A program made the position numbers and the translations under genes. The notes under the pieces are model-generated. The model saw nothing but the letters and a program-made list of their open reading frames with translations. It was not told where the DNA came from and searched no databases. A stretch of 15,169 nt of DNA from an uncultured Oscillospiraceae bacterium (lineage in GTDB: Bacteria > Bacillota > Clostridia > Oscillospirales > Acutalibacteraceae), in contig UQRS01000054.1 of assembly GCA_900543525.1 (NCBI GenBank), forward strand, positions 1-15,169. The letters run 5' to 3'. Shown one piece after another: positions 6,797-13,073 of this stretch (the first letter of the stretch is position 1; every line of letters begins with the position of its first letter).

Positions 6797-6870
6797 ATGA
6801 ATCGCTCTCCCTTTCAAAAAACAGTACAATACTATTTTTCCTCAGGAGAGCGTTCGAAATTTGAGTAAAA

Positions 6871-7794
6871 TTAATCCAAACCAAAGCCGTGAATCAGGCC
6901 GGGGCGGTTGCGCCAGTCCTCCTTCACCTTGACCCAAAGCTGCAGGTTGCATTTGCAGCCGAAAAAGGCTTCGATGTCGGCGCGCGCCAGCGACCCGGCC
7001 TTTTTCAAAAGCGCGCCCTTCTTGCCGATGATGATGCCCTTGTGGCTTTCCTTTTCGCAGTAGATAACCGCCTCCACCTCCAGAACCGGCTGACCGGCGG
7101 CATTGTCCCGTTCATAGAACCGCTCGACCCCGACGGCGATGCCGTGCGGCACCTCCTTATTCAGCAGGCGGAGAAGCTTCTCCCGCACCAGCTCTCCCAC
7201 CAGGACCCGGTCGGGCTGGTCGGTGAAGGTGTCGTCGTCAAAGAAGTGCGGCCCCGGCCGGCTCAGAGCGGAAAGCTCCTGCAGCAGTGCATCCAGCCCG
7301 TCGCCCGTCCTGGCCGAGACCGGCACCACCGCGGTAAAATCATACAAAGCCGAGTAGGCCGAAATCATCTCGAGCAGGCGCTCCTTCTCCTCCAACAGGT
7401 CGATCTTGTTCAAAACAAGGATGGCCTTCAGCCGCCGCTTTCTGATCGTTTCCAGCAGCTCCAGCTCTGCCGGCGGCAGGCTTTCGGGATTGAATTTGAA
7501 TTTGGAGACCGCCTCCACCACGAACATGCAGCCGTCCACGTCGGAGAGTCCCTCTCCCACCGCCTTCATCATGCTGTCGCCGAGGCGGTTGTGCGGCTTG
7601 TGATAGCCCGGCGTGTCGATAAAGACAAGCTGCGTCTCCCCTTTGTTGCAGACGCCCATAATGCGGGTACGGGTCGTCTGCGGCTTGTCCGAGACGATCG
7701 CCACCTTCTGCCCCAGCATCCGGTTGAGAAGGGAGGATTTGCCGACATTCGGCCGGCCGACAATGGATATAAACGCTGATTTTGTATTTTCCAT
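6871..7794 (-). CDS. era: GTPase Era, ribosome assembly
   Basis: This 307-residue GTPase binds 16S rRNA near its 3' end and acts as a checkpoint in 30S maturation. The GTPase domain shows G1 GRPNVGKSS (13-21), a TTR switch segment (50-aa region), G3 DTPG (60-63) and G4 NKID (129-132). The C-terminal KH domain carries the RNA-binding GIIIGKKG loop followed by ADIE and ends in a DWRNRP segment. The chosen ATG at 7794 gives MENTKSAFISIVGRPN, as in the family. A GTG 17 codons upstream is in frame and would add a basic, unconserved extension. The ribosome binding site of the ATG is weak (CGGAAAA), so the upstream start is not fully excluded. Neither dgkA nor cdd, often found between ybeY and era, is present. 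Confidence 0.95.
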   Translation of the reverse strand: MENTKSAFISIVGRPNVGKSSLLNRMLGQKVAIVSDKPQTTRTRIMGVCNKGETQLVFIDTPGYHKPHNRLGDSMMKAVGEGLSDVDGCMFVVEAVSKFKFNPESLPPAELELLETIRKRRLKAILVLNKIDLLEEKERLLEMISAYSALYDFTAVVPVSARTGDGLDALLQELSALSRPGPHFFDDDTFTDQPDRVLVGELVREKLLRLLNKEVPHGIAVGVERFYERDNAAGQPVLEVEAVIYCEKESHKGIIIGKKGALLKKAGSLARADIEAFFGCKCNLQLWVKVKEDWRNRPGLIHGFGLD

Positions 7795-7924
7795 GAAAAT
7801 TTTCCGTTTCTGCCGGATCGGCCGGCGCTGCCCCTCCCGCAGCACGGGGAGGAGTGATGATCTTTTCGCAGGGCGGGTGGAGGGAACGCCTCCCTCCGAC
7901 GCCGTGCCTTATATATAGTTATGT

Positions 7925-8410
7925 TCAGTCGGCAATCCGCGGAACGCCCAGCTTTTTCAGAATTTCTTCCTCTCGCTCACGCATCCGCAGCGCCTCCAGC
8001 CCACCGTCCTCATGATCGTAGCCGAGCAGGTGCAGCATGGAATGCACGGTGAGAAAGGCCATCTCCCGCTGGAGGGTGTGCCCATACTCCTCCGCCTGGG
8101 CGCAGGCATGCTCCATTGAGATCACGATGTCTCCCAGCATTTTTGCGCCGCTTTCGGGGTTGATGTCATACTCTCCCCCGCTGCCGAGCGGAAAGGACAG
8201 CACATCGGTGGAGCGGTCGATATTCCGGAACTGACGATTCAGCTCGTGGATACCGTCGTCATCCGTAAAGGTGATGTTCACCTCCGCCGCGCCGTCAAAC
8301 CCTTCCGTTTCCAGCGCCGCATGGCAGGCACGCCGCAGCAGCATGCGGATTCCGGCCGGAATTTTCACTGCCTTCTGCTTGTTTTGGATAACCACTTTTA
8401 CTTTATCCAT
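7925..8410 (-). CDS. ybeY: Endoribonuclease YbeY (rRNA maturation)
   Basis: This is a metal-dependent RNase acting in 16S rRNA 3'-end maturation and late ribosome quality control. The catalytic metal-binding motif HSMLHLLGYDH (HxxxHxxxxxH) is intact, and the upstream STDVLSFPL and GDIVIS segments are typical. With the ATG at 8410 the product has 161 residues, the usual size. A second in-frame ATG at 8425 exists, but the GGAG between the two fits the 8410 start better. Downstream of phoH and upstream of era, as in most Firmicutes. Confidence 0.94.
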   Translation of the reverse strand: MDKVKVVIQNKQKAVKIPAGIRMLLRRACHAALETEGFDGAAEVNITFTDDDGIHELNRQFRNIDRSTDVLSFPLGSGGEYDINPESGAKMLGDIVISMEHACAQAEEYGHTLQREMAFLTVHSMLHLLGYDHEDGGLEALRMREREEEILKKLGVPRIAD

Positions 8411-8606
8411 ACCCTTTTTCTCCATTCTGCCGGCCGACCAATCGCAGCAACGGGCAACGGGAAGCGCGCTGTCTCCTTTATAAAAGAAGAATCGCTTCGC
8501 ATCTGCCGCTTTGCTCCGAACGGTCGAGCCTTCCTTTATACTTCCGATTCAGCGTGCACAAGGCACGCGAAAAGCCAAAAAACACAGGCTACAGCCGAAT
8601 TCTGCG

Positions 8607-9569
8607 CTATTTTTTGCCCGAGGCGCTGTTTTCATACGCCATGATAATCTCCTGCACCAGGCGGTGACGCACAACGTCCTTGTGGTTCAGGCGGATGGTC
8701 GCAATGCCGTTGATTCCGCGAAGGATTCGCGCCGCCTCATTCAGGCCGGATTTGCGCCCGTCGGGCAGATCAATCTGCGTCACGTCGCCGTTCACCACAA
8801 TTTTGGAATTCACCCCAAGCCGGGTGAGGAACATCTTCATCTGCTCGGGCGTGGTGTTCTGCGCCTCATCCAATATAATGAAGCTGTCGTCCAGCGTCCG
8901 CCCGCGCATATAGGCAAGCGGCGCTACCTCAATATTTCCGCGCTCCTGATAGCGGGCGAAATTCTCCGCCCCCAGCATGTCGAACAGCGCGTCATAGAGC
9001 GGGCGGAGATAAGGATCCACCTTGCTTTGCAGATCCCCCGGCAAAAAGCCGAGCTTCTCCCCCGCCTCCACCGCCGGGCGGGTCAGGATGATGCGGTTGA
9101 CCTCCTTCGCGCGGAAGGCGGTAACCGCCATCGCCACCGCCAGATAGGTTTTACCCGTGCCGGCCGGGCCGACCCCGATAACCACCGTGTTGTCGCGGAT
9201 GGCCTCCACATACTTCTTCTGCCCCAGCGTTTTGGGCTTGACCGGCCGTCCCTTCGTGGTGATGCAGATGCAGTCGGAATCGGTCAGGTTGGAGAGGTTT
9301 TCATCCTCCCCATCCTCTATCAGCCCCATCACATAGCGGATATTCTGCTCATTGAGCATCTCGCCCTTGTTGATGAGCATCAGCAGCCCACCGATCACGC
9401 GGGAGGCCTTTCCGACCCCGTCCGCCTCACCGCAGACCTTGACCTCCCCGTCCCGGGAGGTGACCCGAACGTTATACCGTTCCTCGAGATATTTTATATT
9501 TTCATCAAAGCTGCCGAAAAGGCCGGCAATCTGCTCCAATCGCTCGATATTGATAATTTGTTCAACCAT
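8607..9569 (-). CDS. phoH: PhoH-like P-loop ATPase
   Basis: This 320-residue cytoplasmic ATPase has an N-terminal RNA-binding-like region (about 10-100) and a PhoH ATPase domain (about 110-318). Walker A is GPAGTGKT (134-141), Walker B FIILDEAQN (230-238), and the motif TRPAVEAGEKLGFLPGD lies between them. The exact role is not settled; helicase/RNase-type activities have been reported for related proteins and the adjacent ybeY suggests RNA metabolism. The ATG at 9569 (GTGGA upstream) is preferred over an in-frame TTG at 9593, since the family N-terminus resembles VEQ..... An extended -10 promoter lies at the end of yqfD, so the gene can be expressed independently of the sporulation pair upstream. 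Confidence 0.93.
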   Translation of the reverse strand: MVEQIINIERLEQIAGLFGSFDENIKYLEERYNVRVTSRDGEVKVCGEADGVGKASRVIGGLLMLINKGEMLNEQNIRYVMGLIEDGEDENLSNLTDSDCICITTKGRPVKPKTLGQKKYVEAIRDNTVVIGVGPAGTGKTYLAVAMAVTAFRAKEVNRIILTRPAVEAGEKLGFLPGDLQSKVDPYLRPLYDALFDMLGAENFARYQERGNIEVAPLAYMRGRTLDDSFIILDEAQNTTPEQMKMFLTRLGVNSKIVVNGDVTQIDLPDGRKSGLNEAARILRGINGIATIRLNHKDVVRHRLVQEIIMAYENSASGKK

Positions 9570-9641
9570 GCGCTTTCCACTTTCGTTTTTCAAAAATTCA
9601 CCAAAGCAAAGGCTTTGTCCCCAGCCTTGAAGTTTTTAGTT

Positions 9642-9670
9642 ATTATATCACAAATTTTTATTCATTTATA
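9642..9670 (-). promoter_or_regulatory. phoH promoter (extended -10)
   Basis: On the minus strand TGATATAAT (9642-9650) is a perfect extended -10 element. The -35 position (TATAAA, 9665-9670) is poor. It overlaps the stop codon of yqfD and lies about 75-100 bases upstream of the phoH start. Confidence 0.6.
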
Positions 9671-10842
9671 GTTGTTATAGATAAAATTTCTTCGTCCGCG
9701 ATATTCTCGTTACAAATGCATAAATTTTCCATATATATTCCGTCATTTTGTTCGACAATATTTTCGCTTTGGGACAGAATATCCATACCCGCCAGCTCCG
9801 TTTTGGTCAAAACCTCCATTTCTTTTCGTGCTTTTTCGACCGTCTCTTCCAAAGAGAGGGTATATTCCACCCGCTCGGTCTCATAAAAAACGGCGGTATA
9901 GAGGGTGATCGGCAAACGCTTTTCAAGAAGGCGCAGGTCATGCTGCCCACACACCTTCTCATACGGATACTGCTCGCTGCCGAGATAGAGCGGCAGCGCC
10001 TGCCCGAAGAAGCTGACCACCGCCTTGGATTTCTCCCGCCCGGTGGGACGCATCTCCTCCTGCCGGAAGGAGACGGCGGTCTGCAGCCGGTGCTCGGTCC
10101 TGGCATAGACCTCTCCCGCCGCATGCTTCAGTCCGGTGTAGCCGGTCGCATACTCAATCGTGCCGGAAACCAGAAGGTCTCCCGCCACGACCGTGCTTCC
10201 CACCTCGACCGCCAGATTGCCGCAGGTGACCCGATGCCCGGTGATCGTGCCGCCGATCCTGGCCACAAGATTGCACGGCTCCTCCCCGGTTTTGTCGGGT
10301 ACATCCGCGATCTCGCTGACGTCGATCGTCGCCAGAGAGCCTTCTATATTCACCGCCGACCAGGCGAGGTACGGCACCTTAAGCTGAATTTTCTCCGGCA
10401 GGCTGAAGGCATCGATCTCCGCCGTGCGCGCCCCCACATGCACCCCAAGCTCCTCCAGCGCCGTGAGAAGTTGCTGCGGGTCGGTGCGCACGCAGCCGAC
10501 CAGCTCAATCTGCCAGATGAAGCCGGACAGCCAGCAGATCAGAAAAACATAGACCGCAAACCCCACGCCGAACCCGATCCGCCGCCGATAGGCCTTCAGC
10601 TTGATGAAAAGGCCGATCGGCCGGATATAGCGGGTGGTAACGCGGCATTTGCCCTTGAGCGCGTGCATCCGCTTATAATCTCGGATGTACACGCTGGCCT
10701 CAATACAGCCGTTCTTATACTCCGCGTCCCAGACCGACACGCCCTTCGCCGCCAGAATGTTCAGCAGCCGCTCGGGATAATCGCCGCAAATGCGAAACCG
10801 CACATACCCCAAAATGTAATGCAGAATCCGGATAAACAGCAT
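9658..10842 (-). CDS. yqfD: Sporulation protein YqfD
   Basis: This 394-residue protein belongs to the YqfD family, made in the mother cell under sigma-E in Bacillus; the molecular role is unclear. It has a cytoplasmic N-terminal part (1-85, with the family-like start FIRILHYILGYVRFRICGDYPERLLNIL), one clear membrane helix (about 89-112, VGFAVYVFLICWLSGFIW) and a large beta-rich outer domain. The ATG at 10842 follows GGCGGTGGAAAG. Twelve bases separate it from the yqfC stop, so the two are co-transcribed and probably translationally coupled. Confidence 0.92.
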   Translation of the reverse strand: MLFIRILHYILGYVRFRICGDYPERLLNILAAKGVSVWDAEYKNGCIEASVYIRDYKRMHALKGKCRVTTRYIRPIGLFIKLKAYRRRIGFGVGFAVYVFLICWLSGFIWQIELVGCVRTDPQQLLTALEELGVHVGARTAEIDAFSLPEKIQLKVPYLAWSAVNIEGSLATIDVSEIADVPDKTGEEPCNLVARIGGTITGHRVTCGNLAVEVGSTVVAGDLLVSGTIEYATGYTGLKHAAGEVYARTEHRLQTAVSFRQEEMRPTGREKSKAVVSFFGQALPLYLGSEQYPYEKVCGQHDLRLLEKRLPITLYTAVFYETERVEYTLSLEETVEKARKEMEVLTKTELAGMDILSQSENIVEQNDGIYMENLCICNENIADEEILSITTINE

Positions 10843-10854
10843 CTTTCCACCGCC

Positions 10855-11163
10855 TTAGAGAGAAAATTCAACCGTCGCGATCAATCCGGAGATCACCGCA
10901 ACATTCCCACTGAGGGAGGAAATCTCCAGCCCGCTGCCAAGGAAGGAGATGCAGCCTCTGCCGATATTCAGGGTGATTTTGGTGTCGCTGTAGGCGGCGA
11001 CGCAGCGGCAGCCATCGACCGTCGCCTCGCGATTGCCGATCAGCTCGGTCTTGGCGTCGCGCAGGATGGCGGCCGACGGCACCTCCAGCGTCCGGCCGAT
11101 CAGATCAATTTTGGAGTGCGGCTTTTGCGGCGGATGATATTTTCTGCGGGATTGTTTTTTCAT
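10855..11163 (-). CDS. yqfC: Sporulation protein YqfC
   Basis: This is a 102-residue protein of the YqfC family (YabP-like fold), the first gene of the sporulation pair. After a basic N-terminal stretch (KKQSRRKYHPPQKP) comes the conserved core with IDLIGRTLEVPS, a Thr/Ile-rich centre and the end ISGLIATVEF. The ATG at 11163 follows GGAGGAG; the frame is open much further upstream, but that part runs through repeats and hairpins and looks non-coding. A terminator-like hairpin lies only 30 bases upstream of the start, and I could not find a convincing sigma-E promoter. Confidence 0.9.
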   Translation of the reverse strand: MKKQSRRKYHPPQKPHSKIDLIGRTLEVPSAAILRDAKTELIGNREATVDGCRCVAAYSDTKITLNIGRGCISFLGSGLEISSLSGNVAVISGLIATVEFSL

Positions 11164-11192
11164 AGCTGCTTTCTCCTCCACCCGGCGGGCGG

Positions 11193-11236
11193 AAAAAGGG
11201 CGGCACACACCGGCGTCAAACAGCCGGGATGCCGCC
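11193..11236 (-). terminator. Terminator-like hairpin in the yqfC leader
   Basis: Outer arms GGCGGCA (11199-11205) and TGCCGCC (11230-11236) and inner arms CCGGC (11210-11214) and GCCGG (11223-11227) form a long GC stem. On the minus strand it is followed by CTTTTT (11193-11198). It sits 30 bases before the yqfC start codon, so it either ends transcription arriving from the repeat region or acts as an attenuator of yqfC. Confidence 0.55.
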
Positions 11237-11316
11237 TTTTCTCCGTCCTTTTTCCGGTCGTGCTCCTGTTTATAAAAAGCCGGGAACCGCCTTTCTTCCG
11301 CGCACAGGCGGCTGCG

Positions 11317-11354
11317 CCGGCGCTGCCATGCTGCGCATGGGCGATTCATGGTAT
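11317..11354. repeat. 38 bp direct repeat, copy 1
   Basis: Identical to 11574-11611 over 38 bases, 257 bases apart. It contains the palindrome GCCATGC-TGC-GCATGG and ends ATTCATGGTAT. Similarity continues leftwards (GGCTGCGCCG, from about 11310) with a 14-base gap relative to copy 2. Confidence 0.9.
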
Positions 11355-11358
11355 AATA

Positions 11359-11466
11359 GGGGACGCCCTATAGCTTTATGCCGGCCGAAACATAGCCGCG
11401 GCGTCCCCCGAAAATGGGCTTTCCCGAGCCAGGTGTGGCCGGGGCTTTTTACAAAGGCCCATTTTC
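11359..11466. repeat. Two consecutive inverted repeats
   Basis: The first pairs GGGGACGCC (11359-11367) with GGCGTCCCC (11400-11408). The second pairs GAAAATGGGC (11410-11419) with GCCCATTTTC (11457-11466), extended by TTT/AAA with one extra base. They directly abut each other. Confidence 0.75.
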
Positions 11467-11483
11467 CCCGGGCTTTGCGATAT

Positions 11484-11537
11484 AATGAATACACGATGTG
11501 AAGCGGCGGCAAAGCCGCCGACATCTGAGTATTCATT
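11484..11537. repeat. Long near-perfect hairpin (54 bp)
   Basis: Three nested stems pair in register: AATGAATAC (11484-11492) with GTATTCATT (11529-11537), GATGT (11495-11499) with ACATC (11521-11525), and CGGCGGC (11504-11510) with GCCGCCG (11514-11520) around an AAA loop. There is no T tract on either side, so it is not a standard terminator. Confidence 0.85.
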
Positions 11538-11545
11538 GAACGGCT

Positions 11546-11611
11546 GAATCCCGGCTGCGCCGTACAGCACCTTCCGGCGCTGCCATGCTGCGCATGGGCG
11601 ATTCATGGTAT
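11546..11611. repeat. Structured repeat element including 38 bp repeat copy 2
   Basis: GAATC (11546-11550) pairs with GATTC (11600-11604) around two inner hairpins: GGCTGCGCCG/CGGCGCTGCC (11553-11562 with 11575-11584, one mismatch) and GCCATGC/GCATGG (11582-11588, 11592-11597). Bases 11574-11611 are the second copy of the 38 bp direct repeat. The GAATCCCGG start and the GCCATGC-3-GCATGG core are also found at 5777-5813. Confidence 0.75.
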
Positions 11612-11672
11612 CATATGTTGTGGTTTTAAGAATCATTCCAGCCGCATAAACTGAAAATGGCGGTGATTGCAT

Positions 11673-12749
11673 ATGCGGGTATTTCGAATCAGAGCAATAC
11701 ATTTTTTCACCTTCACGGCGGGAATGGGCTTCATCGTACTCCTTTTCCTTTTGCCGGAGGCGGCGAAAAACGGCGCCTGGCAGGGGCTTCTGGCCTGTGC
11801 CGAGGTGGTGGTGCCATCGCTGTTCCCCTTCATGACGGTTTCCCTCTTTTTGACCAAAACCGGCCTTCCAAAATGGGTTTCGAGGCCACTTGACCTGCTC
11901 TGCCGGGGGCTGTTTCTCGACCGGCACGGAGTGGATATTCTGCTGAGCTTTACGGCCGGATTCCCGGTCGGCGGCCTCCTGATCGCGGAGGAATACAAAG
12001 CCGGCCTTCTGAATGAAAGGCGCGCTGCGGCCCGGATGACCTACTGCGTCAATTCCGGCCCCGCCTTCATCATCACGGCCGTAGGCCTGGGGATGCTGGG
12101 ATCGGCCGAAATCGGGCTTTTGCTCTTCCTCGCGGTGACGGCCGCCGCCCTCGCCAACGGGATCGTGTTTTCCCGTCTGCTGCTGTCGCGGGAGGAGACA
12201 CCCCCTCCCCCGCCCCGGCAAAGCGAAGACTTTTCATCCGCCTTTGTCGGATCGGTTTCCGCCGCCGCGACCCAGATGCTCGGCATCAGCGGCTTTGTGG
12301 TGTTTTTTTCAACCCTGGTCTCCCTGCTCGGCTGTCTGCCGCTGTCAAAGAGGCTCTCCCCCATCCTGGCGCAGGTTCTGGAGGTCACGGTCGGCGCGCT
12401 GGCCAGCCGCCGCGAGGCTCTGCCGATGATCGCCGCAGGGCTGGGCTTCGGCGGCCTCTCGGTCATTTGTCAGGTACTCTGCCTCGTCCGGACGGTCCCG
12501 TTTTCCAGAGGGATATTCCTCCTTTCCCGACTGACGCACGGCGCGCTGTCCGCCCTGTTTGCGCGGCTGCTGCTCCCTCTTTTCCCTTTGGCGAGGGAGG
12601 TGCTGCTCTCCACCGGGCGGCCGAACGCAGCGGCCGGCCTCTCTCTCCCGCTCGGGTTGGCGATGGCCTTTATGTGCGTGACCCTCATCGTCTGCGCGAA
12701 AGAGGAGGGCTCTCTCCTTCTGGAAAGCCGCAAAAAAAATAAATTGTGA
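11673..12749 (+). CDS. ylbJ: Sporulation integral membrane protein YlbJ
   Basis: This 358-residue polytopic membrane protein resembles YlbJ, a sigma-E-dependent protein needed for spore cortex formation in Bacillus, built of two nucleoside-transporter Gate-like halves. At least eight hydrophobic segments are seen (about 11-28, 37-60, 88-106, 126-143, 147-170, 203-222, 253-272, 322-341). Conserved-looking motifs are VVPSLFPFM (46-54), GFPVGGLLI (96-104), NSGPAFI (127-133) and LEVTVGA (236-242). A proline-rich linker (PPPPP, about 177-181) separates the halves. It is shorter than B. subtilis YlbJ (about 400). The ATG at 11673 follows GGTGA at six bases; an in-frame TTG two codons earlier is less well placed. 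The tRNA promoter begins about 20 bases after the stop. Confidence 0.85.
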   Translation: MRVFRIRAIHFFTFTAGMGFIVLLFLLPEAAKNGAWQGLLACAEVVVPSLFPFMTVSLFLTKTGLPKWVSRPLDLLCRGLFLDRHGVDILLSFTAGFPVGGLLIAEEYKAGLLNERRAAARMTYCVNSGPAFIITAVGLGMLGSAEIGLLLFLAVTAAALANGIVFSRLLLSREETPPPPPRQSEDFSSAFVGSVSAAATQMLGISGFVVFFSTLVSLLGCLPLSKRLSPILAQVLEVTVGALASRREALPMIAAGLGFGGLSVICQVLCLVRTVPFSRGIFLLSRLTHGALSALFARLLLPLFPLAREVLLSTGRPNAAAGLSLPLGLAMAFMCVTLIVCAKEEGSLLLESRKKNKL

Positions 12750-12768
12750 TATTACGCAAAGAAAAGTA

Positions 12769-12796
12769 TTGACAAAACGCCGCGCTGTGGTATAAT
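12769..12796 (+). promoter_or_regulatory. Promoter of the tRNA-His/tRNA-Gln unit
   Basis: Perfect TTGACA (12769-12774) and TATAAT (12791-12796) are separated by 16 bases, with TGG before the -10 (extended -10). The first tRNA begins about 28 bases downstream. Confidence 0.9.
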
Positions 12797-12824
12797 GTTT
12801 TTTGCTACTGCAAGTGGCGGAAAT

Positions 12825-12902
12825 GGTGGATATAGCTCAGTTGGTTAGAGCGCCAGGTTGTGGCCCTGGAGGCCGACGGTTCGAATCCGTTTATCCACCC
12901 CA
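12825..12902 (+). tRNA. tRNA-His (anticodon GTG)
   Basis: The acceptor stem GTGGATA (12826-12832) pairs with TATCCAC (12892-12898). The anticodon stem CCAGG/CCTGG encloses TTGTGGC with GTG at 12860-12862. The T loop is GGTTCGAATCC. The histidine-specific G at -1 (12825) faces discriminator C (12899), and CCA is encoded (12900-12902). Confidence 0.97.
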
Positions 12903-12913
12903 CAACAAACCTG

Positions 12914-12944
12914 AATGCCGCAGTGTTCCACTGTGGCATTTTGT
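12914..12944 (+). other. Hairpin between the two tRNAs
   Basis: AATGCCGCAG (12914-12923) pairs with CTGTGGCATT (12931-12940), one G-U, around a 7-base loop, followed by only a broken T run. It may be a weak terminator or a processing signal between the tRNAs. Confidence 0.5.
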
Positions 12945-12948
12945 ATAT

Positions 12949-13023
12949 TGGGGTGTCGTCAAGCGGTAAGACACAGCACTTTGACTGCTGCATTCGTAGG
13001 TTCGAATCCTGCCACCCCAGCCA
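12949..13023 (+). tRNA. tRNA-Gln (anticodon TTG)
   Basis: The acceptor stem TGGGGTG (12949-12955) pairs with CACCCCA (13013-13019). The anticodon stem CAGCA/TGCTG encloses CTTTGAC with TTG. The T loop GGTTCGAATCC is present, with discriminator G (13020) and encoded CCA (13021-13023). Confidence 0.97.
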
Positions 13024-13025
13024 TG

Positions 13026-13073
13026 GCGAGTGTTCTTACAGCATTTGAAAGGCTGTAAGAACACTCGCTTTTT
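13026..13073 (+). terminator. Terminator of the tRNA unit
   Basis: A perfect 17 bp stem (13026-13042 with 13052-13068) with a 9-base loop is followed by TTTTT (13069-13073). Its T run overlaps the stop codon of the convergent recombinase gene, so the boundary between chromosome and mobile element lies here or immediately right of it. Confidence 0.93.

Larger units (their letters stand above)
11164..11672. other. Structured intergenic region between divergent yqfC and ylbJ
   Basis: No gene is visible in these 509 bases. The region is dominated by a terminator-like hairpin, a 38 bp direct repeat (two copies) and three consecutive inverted repeats, listed separately. TATAAT occurs at 11352-11357 and 11481-11486 but no good -35 is paired with either. 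Confidence 0.7.

Noticed and set aside
8426..8606. Small gene or RNA in the phoH-ybeY gap
   Set aside because: There is a GCGTGC/GCACGC hairpin and an isolated AAAGGAG, but no start codon at proper spacing and no T run, so nothing could be supported.
9748..11373. 541-codon plus-strand frame across yqfD and yqfC
   Set aside because: Antisense to two recognised sporulation genes and running into the repeat region; no ribosome binding site or known domain.
11376..12221. 281-codon minus-strand frame opposite ylbJ
   Set aside because: Runs through the intergenic palindromes and the ylbJ antisense strand; no family resemblance.
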